From Clostridia bacterium (GTDB lineage Bacteria; Bacillota; Clostridia; Oscillospirales; Acutalibacteraceae), in NCBI GenBank assembly GCA_017442225.1, contig JAFSAR010000012.1:1-64000 (forward strand): 64,000 bases of DNA, given 5' to 3'. Under the pieces are notes generated by a model. That model ran no database searches and was not told the DNA's origin. It was given only the letters and a program-made list of their open reading frames with translations. Positions 27,063 to 35,775 of this stretch are shown in pieces. The translations under genes and the position numbers were made by a program. The number at the start of each line of letters is the position of its first letter. Position 1 is the stretch's first letter.

Positions 27063-27884
27063 ATGATATTTAAAATCTACGCTCTCATAGCAGCGGTTAT
27101 AACGTTGCTGTTAGATATTCCATTTGATATTTTCGGGGCTTCGTACTCTTGGTGGTTGGTGCCCGTAATACTCTTGGGCATGTTTGTTGCGCTTATAGTT
27201 TTACACTTGGCTATATTTGCTTTAAGTATAGCTACAGTTAATTTAAATAAGCCGCCGCGTGACAGCAATTTCTTTCGTTTGCTTGTAAAAGGCTTTTTGC
27301 AGATGGCGCTATCGTTACTAAGGGTAAAGGTATATATGACGGGGCTTGAAAAGATACCTGCAGACGAGCCTTTTTTGCTTGTGTGTAACCATATTCACGA
27401 TCTTGACCCCGCTATAATTTATTATGCAGTTCCCGATTCGCGTCTTGCTTTCATAGCCAAAAAAGAGGTACGTGACTTGTTCCCGTTTATATATAAAGCG
27501 CTACATAAACTAAGCGGACTACCAATCGATCGTGAAAACAATCGCGAAGCGGCAAAGACTATAATAAATGCCACTAAACTCTTAAAAGAAAAGACAAATT
27601 CAGTAGCGGTTTTCCCCGAAGGCTATGTAAGTCTAAGCGGAGAGCTTTTACCTATGCGTAACGGTGCGTTTAAGATTGCTACCAAAGCGCAGTGCAAAAT
27701 TGTGGTCTGCACACTCCGGGGTACTAAGGAAATCCCTAAAAATCTACTGCGTCGTAAGACCGATATTTATTTTGATGTTTTAGAGGTTATTGATACCGCA
27801 GGCATCACCCAAACCGCCGAAATAGGCGAGCAGGTGTATACTTTGATGGAAGAATTGCTTAAAAAACACAAAAACAACAAATAG
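27063..27884 (+). CDS. 1-acyl-sn-glycerol-3-phosphate acyltransferase (PlsC family)
   Basis: A 273-aa membrane-bound acyltransferase of phospholipid synthesis. Two N-terminal hydrophobic segments (about 4-22 and 30-58) precede the catalytic H-x4-D motif in CNHIHDLDPA and the acceptor-binding FPEGYVSLSG. GAGGG precedes the ATG by a few bases. Several PlsC paralogues usually occur per genome, so the exact acyl acceptor is uncertain. Confidence 0.88.
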   Translation: MIFKIYALIAAVITLLLDIPFDIFGASYSWWLVPVILLGMFVALIVLHLAIFALSIATVNLNKPPRDSNFFRLLVKGFLQMALSLLRVKVYMTGLEKIPADEPFLLVCNHIHDLDPAIIYYAVPDSRLAFIAKKEVRDLFPFIYKALHKLSGLPIDRENNREAAKTIINATKLLKEKTNSVAVFPEGYVSLSGELLPMRNGAFKIATKAQCKIVVCTLRGTKEIPKNLLRRKTDIYFDVLEVIDTAGITQTAEIGEQVYTLMEELLKKHKNNK

Positions 27885-27885
27885 A

Positions 27886-27914
27886 TTGACAAAAAGCGAT
27901 ATGTGTTATATAAT
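27886..27914 (+). promoter_or_regulatory. Consensus promoter of the licC-like operon
   Basis: TTGACA (27886-27891), 17 bp, TATAAT (27909-27914): a perfect sigma-A promoter two bases behind the plsC stop. It leaves an untranslated leader of about 155 bases. Confidence 0.88.
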
Positions 27915-27954
27915 CCCATTAGTTTAATATTTAGGCATTTGTTTTAATTTCTTA

Positions 27955-27993
27955 GCGAAGCATACTTTTTTGAACAAAAATAGTATGCTCCGC
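27955..27993 (+). promoter_or_regulatory. Leader hairpin upstream of the licC-like gene
   Basis: AGCATACT (27959-27966) pairs with AGTATGCT (27982-27989). The stem extends outward through GCG...CGC with one mismatch and inward with T/A pairs. A T tract (TCATTTTTTAA) follows about 15 bases later. It could be an attenuator or a structured leader of unknown type. Confidence 0.45.
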
Positions 27994-28075
27994 ATTTCTC
28001 GCTCATTTTTTAATAAGGGCGTGTTCAAGGGGATTTAAGACAAAAAATAAAAATGAACAAACAGGAGTGTTAAAG

Positions 28076-28960
28076 ATGAAACTGACAAGAAAACAATTTG
28101 ACATTTTATCTGCTGTTATAGAATCGCCCAAAGCGGCGCAACGCAAATTGCAGGAAATTACAGGCTATTCTTTAGGAACAATCAATAAAGTAATGAAAGA
28201 GCTTTCAGAATTAGGCTATGTAAGCGAAGGCGTTATTACCGACAGCGGATACGAGACGCTTGAACCCTACAGGGTAAAAAGAGCGGTGTTTATTGCCGCA
28301 GGCTTTGGTTCGCGCTTAGTTCCAATTACTTTGAATACTCCTAAACCTTTAGTCAGAGTGAACGGAATAAGAATGATTGATACCTTGCTTGATGCTGTGG
28401 TTGCAGCAGGTATTGAAGAAATATATCTTGTGCGTGGTTATTTGGGAGAGCAGTTTGACCAATTGCTTTACAAGTATCCCAACATTAAATTTATCGAAAA
28501 CCCCTTTTACAACGAAGCAAACAATATTTCCTCGGCATATCTTGCGCGTCATCTTATGCAAAACGCATATGTGTTAGAGGCGGATTTGGTGCTTTCAAAC
28601 CCTGAATTGATTCGAAAGTATCAATACACTTCCAATTATTTGGGTGTGCCGACCGACTACACAGATGATTGGTGTTTTGAAACAAAGAACAAGAAAATTA
28701 CCAAGGTGAAAATAGGCGGAAACGACTGTCATCATATGTTTGGTATCTCTTATTGGACTGAAGAAGCGGGCGCAAAGCTTTACGATGATATTAAAAAGGT
28801 ATATGAAATGCCGGGCGGCAAAGAGCGTTATTGGGATCAGGTTCCGCTTGAGTATTGTCTGGATAATCATACTGTTGAAGTGCGTGAATGCACCTTTGAC
28901 GATATCGTTGAAATTGATAGCTTTGCAGACTTAAAGCGCTTAGATCCAACTTATAGATGA
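28076..28960 (+). CDS. HTH-fused LicC-type nucleotidyltransferase (phosphocholine cytidylyltransferase-like)
   Basis: A 294-aa fusion. Residues 1-60 form a winged-helix-type DNA-binding region (KQFDILSAVIESPKAAQR, then a typical LGTINKVMKELSELGYV recognition helix and wing). Residues 69-294 form a nucleotidyltransferase with the signature AAGFGSRLVPIT-x4-PKPLV and a LicC-like arrangement (FIENPFYNEANNISSAYLA, VLEADLVL). LicC makes CDP-choline from CTP and phosphocholine; CDP-ethanolamine or another sugar-nucleotide product cannot be excluded. AGGAG supports the ATG at 28076. It heads an operon with a phosphate-type transporter, and LicD lies next. Confidence 0.82.
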   Translation: MKLTRKQFDILSAVIESPKAAQRKLQEITGYSLGTINKVMKELSELGYVSEGVITDSGYETLEPYRVKRAVFIAAGFGSRLVPITLNTPKPLVRVNGIRMIDTLLDAVVAAGIEEIYLVRGYLGEQFDQLLYKYPNIKFIENPFYNEANNISSAYLARHLMQNAYVLEADLVLSNPELIRKYQYTSNYLGVPTDYTDDWCFETKNKKITKVKIGGNDCHHMFGISYWTEEAGAKLYDDIKKVYEMPGGKERYWDQVPLEYCLDNHTVEVRECTFDDIVEIDSFADLKRLDPTYR

Positions 28961-28978
28961 TTGTGATGGAGATATGAT

Positions 28979-30277
28979 ATGAAAAATTTAAAATACGGAT
29001 ACACTGCTGCTGAATATAAAAAATTCAAGTTTAATTCTTGGTTATATTTGTTGCTGTTTTCACTTTTGTACTGTACTCATTATTGTACACGTTTAAATTT
29101 AGGAAACGCACAGGTTTATATGACGGAGTTTTCTTCAGAACAAATCGGCATTATTACAAGTACTTTGTTCTGGTGTTACGGTATCGGGCATCTTATTAAC
29201 GGAAGGCTGGGCGAAATCGTCGGCGTTCGTAAGTTTATAATTTTGTCAGTGCTTCTTTCTATAGCGGCAAATATTGTTATGGGATTTCAAAGTTCAATAC
29301 TTGTTATGGCGATAGTTTGGGGAATTAACGGTTTTTGTCAATCGATGGCTTGGTCGCCTGGTGTTTCGTCGCTCACAGCATGGTGGCCCGGAAACAAACG
29401 CGGTTTTGCTACAGGCTTTGCAAATGCTTTTTCGGGATTTGGTGAAGTAGCGGCGAAGCTGATGGTTGTGCTTGGATTTACATTATTCCCAACGCTTGGT
29501 TGGCGTTCTGCATTTTTTGTACCGGCGGCGCTTCCGTTGATTATGCTTGTCATATACATAATCTTTGCAAAAGCGGGGCCAAAATCTATAGGGCTTAAAG
29601 ATTATGAAGAGATAGATGAACAAAAAGTACAAAAAGAAAACGAAATGACTGCCATTGTCAAAGAAAAAGGCGCACTTTATCCGTACTATCATTTGCTTAA
29701 GAATAAGATTTTTCTTGTTTGGGTTTTTGTTGTATTTGCATCAGGCCTTGCAAGATACGGACTCGCGACGTGGATACCAAAATATTTAAACGAAAAAGGT
29801 CTTGGTGATAGCAGCAGTATACTTACATCTATCGTGTTGCCAATAGGTATGGGCATAGGAACATTGATTATTCCAACCCTTACAGATAAGTTTTGTCCTA
29901 ATAACAGACTTCTTTCGGGAGTTGTGAGTGGATTGGGAGCGACAGCCTGTATCATAGGATTTATGTTCTTGAAACCTGAAGGAATTCAGTTAATTGCTAT
30001 GATGGTTCTTCTTTTCTTTGCGGGATTCTTCATCTATGCAATAAACGGCGTAGTGTGGACATTTGCGGCTGACGTCGGTGGACGTGTTTTTGCAAGCACG
30101 GCGGCAGGCATTCTTGATTTTGCCGCATATATGGGCGCGGCAATTCAGGCAGCGTTATTTGGATTTATACTTGGCAACGGAAATTGGAACGTGCTGTTTA
30201 TTTCGGTGGCGGCATTCTGTTTTATGATAGCGGTTGTCAGCTTTATTGCATCTGGATACAATAGAAAAACAATATGA
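28979..30277 (+). CDS. MFS transporter, organophosphate:phosphate antiporter-like
   Basis: A 432-aa permease with about twelve transmembrane helices. The N-terminal half (TRLNLGNAQVYM, then FWCYGIGHLINGRLGEIVG) and the MAWSPGVSSLTAWWPGNKRG block resemble the OPA family that includes GlpT and UhpT, which exchange organic phosphates for inorganic phosphate. Its immediate neighbour makes CDP-choline-like donors, so phosphocholine or glycerophosphocholine is a plausible substrate; this is inference. GGAG lies seven bases before the ATG. A strong terminator follows. Confidence 0.82.
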   Translation: MKNLKYGYTAAEYKKFKFNSWLYLLLFSLLYCTHYCTRLNLGNAQVYMTEFSSEQIGIITSTLFWCYGIGHLINGRLGEIVGVRKFIILSVLLSIAANIVMGFQSSILVMAIVWGINGFCQSMAWSPGVSSLTAWWPGNKRGFATGFANAFSGFGEVAAKLMVVLGFTLFPTLGWRSAFFVPAALPLIMLVIYIIFAKAGPKSIGLKDYEEIDEQKVQKENEMTAIVKEKGALYPYYHLLKNKIFLVWVFVVFASGLARYGLATWIPKYLNEKGLGDSSSILTSIVLPIGMGIGTLIIPTLTDKFCPNNRLLSGVVSGLGATACIIGFMFLKPEGIQLIAMMVLLFFAGFFIYAINGVVWTFAADVGGRVFASTAAGILDFAAYMGAAIQAALFGFILGNGNWNVLFISVAAFCFMIAVVSFIASGYNRKTI

Positions 30278-30283
30278 TATAAT

Positions 30284-30317
30284 AAAAAGCTTCCTTATGG
30301 CTAAGGAAGCTTTTTAT
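30284..30317. terminator. Bidirectional terminator between the transporter and licD-like genes
   Basis: AAAAAGCTTCCTTA (30284-30297) pairs perfectly with TAAGGAAGCTTTTT (30302-30315). A and T flanks on both sides let it serve the plus-strand transporter and the minus-strand licD-like gene. Confidence 0.93.
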
Positions 30318-30345
30318 TGTTGGAATGTGTTTATAAGTGAAAAAT

Positions 30346-31224
30346 TTATACTGTTGTTTCACGTGTTTCTTTGTTAGGAAAAACTAAAATATCGGGGCAG
30401 TGATTGTGTTGTTTTTCGGGAGGTGGAATCTGCATAAAATCGCCATAGAGTGCTGTTAGCGCTTCTTCAAGATTGTTTGGAAAATAAATCTCAGTGTTTT
30501 CAAATTTTTCCTTTCTAAGCGGCAAAGTTTTGCTTTTTATAAAAACGGAAGTGTATGCCTCGGTATCGCAACTATATGCCCAAACATCAGTTTCAACGTC
30601 ATTGTATTTTGTGCACTCTTTGAGACAAAGGTTGTAAAGAAAATTATGAGAAACACAAAAAACATTTAAAAAAAGCCAAACCATTGCAGTGATGCCGTGC
30701 GCGATTTTTGCTTTAAATCCCGAAAGGGGTAAGTGTGGAAAGGGAATATGCTTTAGAATTAGAAGTTTGCTAAGCAACCACGCTTTACGTTGTTGCTTTT
30801 TTCTTAAATTTTCGTCGATAGGCGCGTTATCAACGGGGAAAATGTCTAAAAATATGCCTTTTGGATAATTTCCGCGTTTGTCTTCTGTGGTTACAAACTG
30901 AGAGTCGTTTATTATTATGTGAGTGTTCATAACGGGAAAATCGTTAAATTTTTCAGCATTGACAACGGTGTATTTATCGGCAAAGTCGCGTTCAAAAATC
31001 TCGACGGCCTTTTTATAGTCTTCGCGGGGGATGTAAAGGTCTATATCATCATCCCACGGAATAAAACCACTGTGTCGTAGTGCGCCGATACCCGTGCCCG
31101 CAAACCCCCAATATATAAGATTGTTTTCTTCGCATACTTTTATGAAATCGTTTAAAATTTCAAGTTCACAAAGCTGTAGTTTTTTTAAAATTTGCGGCTC
31201 ATAAGATTTAGACACAATTTTCAT
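30346..31224 (-). CDS. LicD family phosphotransferase
   Basis: A 292-aa cytoplasmic-type protein with the LicD core: YWGFAGTGIGALRHSGFIPW followed by DDDID (58-62), the metal-binding acidic cluster. LicD enzymes transfer phosphocholine (or another phospho-group) from a CDP donor onto glycans such as teichoic acids. The CDP-donor gene lies convergently 1.4 kb away. The start is uncertain: ATG at 31224 has GGAG almost touching it, while GTG at 31215 has the same GGAG at a better nine-base spacing. It is alone on its transcript, from a consensus promoter. Confidence 0.9.
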   Translation of the reverse strand: MKIVSKSYEPQILKKLQLCELEILNDFIKVCEENNLIYWGFAGTGIGALRHSGFIPWDDDIDLYIPREDYKKAVEIFERDFADKYTVVNAEKFNDFPVMNTHIIINDSQFVTTEDKRGNYPKGIFLDIFPVDNAPIDENLRKKQQRKAWLLSKLLILKHIPFPHLPLSGFKAKIAHGITAMVWLFLNVFCVSHNFLYNLCLKECTKYNDVETDVWAYSCDTEAYTSVFIKSKTLPLRKEKFENTEIYFPNNLEEALTALYGDFMQIPPPEKQHNHCPDILVFPNKETRETTV

Positions 31225-31245
31225 CTCCGTACATAAACTACTGTA

Positions 31246-31274
31246 ATTATATCAAAATTCGACAAATTTGTCAA
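31246..31274 (-). promoter_or_regulatory. Consensus promoter of the licD-like gene with a palindrome at the -35
   Basis: On the minus strand TTGACA (31274-31269), 17 bp, TATAAT (31251-31246). A perfect 12-base palindrome GACAAATTTGTC (31261-31272) covers the -35 and part of the spacer. It may be an operator. Confidence 0.85.
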
Positions 31275-31321
31275 TGTGTCTAAACTTCATAAAACGATAA
31301 CAAGACGCAAATAAAAATATA

Positions 31322-31350
31322 TTGAATTTGTTTATACCAAATGATATAAT
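31322..31350 (+). promoter_or_regulatory. Promoter of the polysaccharide operon
   Basis: TTGAAT (31322-31327), 17 bp, TATAAT (31345-31350), 62 bases before the flippase gene. It is divergent from the licD-like promoter; the two -35 boxes are 47 bases apart. Confidence 0.75.
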
Positions 31351-31411
31351 AAATGTGTATATACTTTTATACAATATAAAGGTTATATATTTTTAAAATT
31401 AGAGGTTAACT

Positions 31412-32659
31412 ATGATAAAGATATCTAAAAACACATCTGCCCGAAAGGTTTTTTTGTGGAATGCCATAGGTAGCGCTTGTAACGCTTTTTCAACAATGGT
31501 AATTTTAATGGTAATAAACCGTTTTTATGGGCAATTTGAGGGTGGTATAGTAACAATTGCATTAGCACTTGCACAACAAATGCTTACAATTTCAAATTTT
31601 GAAACTGCGACGTTTTACGTTACAGATGGTAAAAAAGAAACGGGATTTAGTGTGCATCTTAGCACAAAAACAATCCTTTTTATTGTGGCGGTTATAGTAA
31701 GCGTGGCGATATCTTTATATAAATATGATTTTTATAAAGCGGTTATTGTTATTTGCTTTTGTATTTACAAAGCTACAGATGGCTTTGCCACGCTAACAAC
31801 AGGTGCTTTGCAACGAGAAGGCAGATTGGACTTAGCGGGCATATCGCTTACCTTTAAAACAATAACTTCAATAGTCGCGCTGATAGTTGTTTCGTTAGCG
31901 ACTAAAAATTTAATGTTAGCATCAATTTTAATGGTTGTTGTCGGTGTTTTGTGGACGTTGTTTATTGATTTGGGTATGGTTGCTTGCTTTTTGCCAATAA
32001 AGTTTGATTTTTCAATAAAAAAAATAACCAAGCTGATTTTTGATTGCGCTCCGCTTTTTTTGACTATATTTTTGTTCACATATATTATAAACCAGCCTAA
32101 ATATGTTATAGATTCATTCCTGACAGAAGAAAGTCAAAACGCTTTTGGAATTATATTTTTGCCATCTGCAGTTATAACAATGCTAAGCTTGTTTATATAC
32201 AGACCAATGTTAACAACACTTACAAACTATTGGTCACAAAATGAACGCAAAAAATTTTTTGGCTTAGTAATAAAAGTTTCGCTTATATTATTAGGATTGA
32301 CAGCAATTTGCGTTGTAGGCGGTGCTGTTTTAGGTGTGCCGATTTTATCATTGATTTTTGGTGTCGATTTAAACGGTATGGAGATAGAACTCGGACTTAT
32401 TATTATAGGCGGTGGTTTATATGCGTTTTCTACGTTATTGTATAACGTGCTTGCAATATTTAGAAAGCAAAAATTAATGTTGGTAGCATGCGCTACAGTT
32501 TATGTGTTTGCCATCGTAGTAACAAAACCATTAACCGTTGCCTTTAATTTGAACGGTGCTTCGCTTTCTTACGCGTTATGTAATCTTATGTTAAGTGTGT
32601 TGCTGTTGGTTTGTTGTTTGGTCACGACAAAAAAGAAAGGAGTCTGCGTTAATGGATAA
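31412..32659 (+). CDS. Wzx-type polysaccharide flippase (MOP superfamily)
   Basis: A 415-aa membrane protein with about twelve transmembrane segments and the polysaccharide-transporter opening (RKVFLWNAIGSACNAFSTMV). It probably flips lipid-linked oligosaccharide across the membrane. AGAGG precedes the ATG. Flippases of this class are very divergent, so the assignment rests on overall pattern plus the glycosyltransferases next door. The 3' end overlaps the following glycosyltransferase by eight bases. Codon use is markedly AT-rich. Confidence 0.83.
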   Translation: MIKISKNTSARKVFLWNAIGSACNAFSTMVILMVINRFYGQFEGGIVTIALALAQQMLTISNFETATFYVTDGKKETGFSVHLSTKTILFIVAVIVSVAISLYKYDFYKAVIVICFCIYKATDGFATLTTGALQREGRLDLAGISLTFKTITSIVALIVVSLATKNLMLASILMVVVGVLWTLFIDLGMVACFLPIKFDFSIKKITKLIFDCAPLFLTIFLFTYIINQPKYVIDSFLTEESQNAFGIIFLPSAVITMLSLFIYRPMLTTLTNYWSQNERKKFFGLVIKVSLILLGLTAICVVGGAVLGVPILSLIFGVDLNGMEIELGLIIIGGGLYAFSTLLYNVLAIFRKQKLMLVACATVYVFAIVVTKPLTVAFNLNGASLSYALCNLMLSVLLLVCCLVTTKKKGVCVNG

Positions 32660-33758
32660 CCCTAAAAGAGTGTTAGTAGTTATTGGAAAAATGGATCGTG
32701 GCGGCGCCGAAACAATAGTAATGAACCTTTATCGGAACATTAACCGTCAAAAAGTGCAATTTGATTTTGCTGTTCACACACAAAAAAAGGCAGATTATGA
32801 TGACGAAATAATAGCTATGGGCGGCAGGATATTCCGTTTTCCTGAATACAAAATATATAACAATTTCTCATACAAAAAAGCGTGGAAAAACTTTTTAACA
32901 CAGCACAAGGGTGAATTTTGCGCAGTGCACGGTCACATAGGAAGTTGCGCAGCCATATATTTAAACGAGGCCAAAAAACAAAACATTTTTACTGTTGCGC
33001 ATTCTCACAGTTGTATGAATGGAATAGTGGGCTTTTTGTTTAAAATATTGTGTTTTCCGCAAAGATTTATAGCAGATCAATTCTTTGGTTGTTCTGTTGA
33101 AGCAGGAATTGACCGTTTTGGTAAAAAAGTGGTTAATAACAGTAAAATATATAAAACTCTTAATAATGGCATTGATGCAAAAGCATATGTGTACAATCGC
33201 AAAACGCGTGAGCAATACCGCAGCGATTTTGGCGTTGAAAACAAGCTTGTTATAGGACACGTGGGTAGGTTTACCTATGCTAAAAACCACAAGTTTTTAA
33301 TTGAAGTATTTAGCGAAATTAAAAAAATGCGCGACGATGCCGTTCTTGTCTTGGCGGGACGCGGCGAGCTAGAAGAAAAAGTAAAAAAACAGGTTGCGGA
33401 GCTTGGACTTGAAAAAAGCGTTATTTTTGCTGGTGTTAGAGAAGATATACCCCAAGTATTACAAATGTATGATATATTTGTGTTCCCGTCAAATTATGAG
33501 GGACTACCCCTATCTGTTGTTGAGGCTCAGGCTGCCGATTTACCTTGTTTGCTAACCGATATAATTCCTGAGTTTGCGATTATAACAAATCAATGTAAAT
33601 TATTTTCAATTAACAATAGTGCTCGCGATTGGGCAAAAAAAGCAGTATGGTTATGCGATAATTCAACTAGAAAAGATACCTATGAACAGATAAAGGCAAG
33701 CGGTTTTGACATAACATCTATTGCAAAGGAATTAGAGAATTTTTATTTAAGCATTTAA
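32652..33758 (+). CDS. Glycosyltransferase family 4
   Basis: A 368-aa GT-B enzyme. The N-terminal acceptor domain opens VLVVIGKMDRGGAETIVMNLYR, a typical GT4 glycine-rich start. The C-terminal donor domain has GHVGRFTYAKNH and the retaining E-x7-E motif region FPSNYEGLPLSVVEAQAA. The sugar and linkage are not predictable. ATG at 32652 follows AAAGGAG at eight bases; an in-frame TTG/ATG further upstream lies within the flippase gene and is rejected. Confidence 0.92.
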   Translation: MDNPKRVLVVIGKMDRGGAETIVMNLYRNINRQKVQFDFAVHTQKKADYDDEIIAMGGRIFRFPEYKIYNNFSYKKAWKNFLTQHKGEFCAVHGHIGSCAAIYLNEAKKQNIFTVAHSHSCMNGIVGFLFKILCFPQRFIADQFFGCSVEAGIDRFGKKVVNNSKIYKTLNNGIDAKAYVYNRKTREQYRSDFGVENKLVIGHVGRFTYAKNHKFLIEVFSEIKKMRDDAVLVLAGRGELEEKVKKQVAELGLEKSVIFAGVREDIPQVLQMYDIFVFPSNYEGLPLSVVEAQAADLPCLLTDIIPEFAIITNQCKLFSINNSARDWAKKAVWLCDNSTRKDTYEQIKASGFDITSIAKELENFYLSI

Positions 33759-33809
33759 AAAATGTAATATACACAGATGTGCCTTTAGTTGCGAAGAAAG
33801 AGGAGTAAA

Positions 33810-35759
33810 ATGAAATTTTTACAATTTATTGACAAACAAAAAAGCATTATATCTGCAGCAACAGCAATTGTTTTAATAATAGCTATCACGGTTGCATTTT
33901 ATAAATCTTATTTCGATACTCAAGAGGAAGAAATTATCAAAAGTTATACGGTGGGTAACATCACTGAAATTAATGATACAATAACGTTAAATGAGGGTCA
34001 GACCCTTGTTCAAAATTATTATAGCGATAGTTTTGATTATAAACAGTTGGGATTTACAGCAACTCCAACAACCGAATCGGCAATTTTAAATGTGCAAATA
34101 TCAAACGGAGAACAAAATCAAACTAAATCTTTTAAGCATAGTGAATTGTCTTTGGGATATACATATATAGACCTTGATGAAGCTTTAAAAAAATCATCAC
34201 CAACAGATTTTACAGTAACCTTTATTGCAACAAAGGGAGCTTTTGATTTTTCGGCAAACAATAACGTGACTATAGAAAACAGTAGTTGTACCGTTGATTC
34301 AACAAATTGCGAAAAAAATGTGGTAATAGACTTGAGGTCGGTTCAAAAAACAAAAGGTTTTGAATTTGTATTATTATCATCTGTAATAATAATTTTTTTG
34401 ATAACATTATTATTGTTTGTAAAACTAAAACCCTTTAATATAGAGGGCATAACAGCGGTTGTTGCCTTGTTTTTTTGTATAATTTTTATTTTCGTGTTCA
34501 AACCTTTTACCGTGCCTGACGAGGCCACACATTACAGAAGCGCATATCATGTCTCTAATATGATGATGCTTGATTTTTCGGATAACGAAAAAGGTTTGCA
34601 AATGCGTCAATGCGACTATAATTATTTTGTAAACGGTCGAATTGCTATACGTGACCAAAGCTATATAAGTGAAAACGATTTTGATAAGTTTTTTGTTAAA
34701 GACAATCAAAAGGTTGATACAGGTTACAGATTTATATCGGACAAAAAGGCGTTACCCTATGTAGCTAGCGGTCTTGGCATTACCGTTGGCAGAATATTAC
34801 ACATAGGCCCGTATTGGACTTTTCAGATAGCAAGATTATTTAATGCTGTAATGGCAATTATATTAATATATTTTGCTATAAAAATTTTACCGTATGGTAA
34901 AATAGGACTAGCTGTAATTGCGCTTATTCCCATAAATTTGCATATATTATCATCGTGTTCGTATGATGCGTTCACGTTTGGTAGCGTGATTTTGATGTTT
35001 GCATATATAATGAAAATTATATATGATGAGCAAAAAATAGGCTGGAAGCGATTGTTGCTTTTAGCGGCAATGATATTCATTATAGTACCGCAAAAAGTGG
35101 TATACATAGGTGTTGCGGCTATTGTGCTTATAATACCGAAAAATAAATTTAAGAATGAAAAATTGCATTTTGCGTTTAAATGTGGTTTGGGAATGGTGGC
35201 GATTGCGTCTATACTGTTTTTGCAGATGGCAGATGTTTCTAAACTTACGTCAGATACACCTACCGCATCTGACGTTGCTGGATTTAGCGTAGGATATATA
35301 TTGCAAAACCCAATATCAATAATAAAAATGTTGTATAATACTATTATTATACAAGGTGATTTTTACATTAAATCTATGATATCGTTTTTTGGTTGGTTTG
35401 AATTTGAAACGCCGTGGTTTATGGCAATTCCTTATGTGGTTATAATTGCGTTTGCGTTTATGCGAAAAAAAGGCGAGCCAAAAGCTATGGGGTATCCACA
35501 AAGACTGTATGCGTTATTAATGTTCGGCGCAATTTTCTTGATGATAGAAATGTTGCTTCTGATTGACCATACTTATATAGGAAGCGAAATTATATTAGGT
35601 GTACAGGGGAGATATTTTATACCTGCCTTGCCGTTGTTAATGTTATTTGTGCGAAATAATACAATAGTAGTTAAAGAGAGCTTTGATAAAAAAATGTTAT
35701 ATTTGACATCTGTTTTAAACAGCGGAATGTTGATTTATTGTGCAGCAACGATTTTGTAG
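33810..35759 (+). CDS. DUF2142 multi-pass membrane protein
   Basis: A 649-aa protein. One N-terminal helix (about 12-30) precedes a non-cytoplasmic region of about 150 residues rich in Thr and Asn, then around ten or eleven further helices. The KPFTVPDEATHYRSAYHVS segment carries the P-x-DE-x2-H motif of DUF2142 (with Asp-Glu as in GT-C-type glycosyltransferases and mannosyltransferases). It may transfer a sugar from a polyprenyl-phosphate donor, which fits the GT2 gene downstream. ATG at 33810 follows AGAGGAG. Strongly AT-rich. Confidence 0.82.
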   Translation: MKFLQFIDKQKSIISAATAIVLIIAITVAFYKSYFDTQEEEIIKSYTVGNITEINDTITLNEGQTLVQNYYSDSFDYKQLGFTATPTTESAILNVQISNGEQNQTKSFKHSELSLGYTYIDLDEALKKSSPTDFTVTFIATKGAFDFSANNNVTIENSSCTVDSTNCEKNVVIDLRSVQKTKGFEFVLLSSVIIIFLITLLLFVKLKPFNIEGITAVVALFFCIIFIFVFKPFTVPDEATHYRSAYHVSNMMMLDFSDNEKGLQMRQCDYNYFVNGRIAIRDQSYISENDFDKFFVKDNQKVDTGYRFISDKKALPYVASGLGITVGRILHIGPYWTFQIARLFNAVMAIILIYFAIKILPYGKIGLAVIALIPINLHILSSCSYDAFTFGSVILMFAYIMKIIYDEQKIGWKRLLLLAAMIFIIVPQKVVYIGVAAIVLIIPKNKFKNEKLHFAFKCGLGMVAIASILFLQMADVSKLTSDTPTASDVAGFSVGYILQNPISIIKMLYNTIIIQGDFYIKSMISFFGWFEFETPWFMAIPYVVIIAFAFMRKKGEPKAMGYPQRLYALLMFGAIFLMIEMLLLIDHTYIGSEIILGVQGRYFIPALPLLMLFVRNNTIVVKESFDKKMLYLTSVLNSGMLIYCAATIL

Positions 35760-35775
35760 TAAAGGGAAACGTAAA

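Noticed and set aside
30352..30367. A parS-like sequence (TGTTTCACGTG...) at the end of the licD-like gene
   Set aside because: Only one half and the centre match TGTTTCACGTGAAACA; the other half diverges at most positions and it lies in conserved-frame coding sequence.
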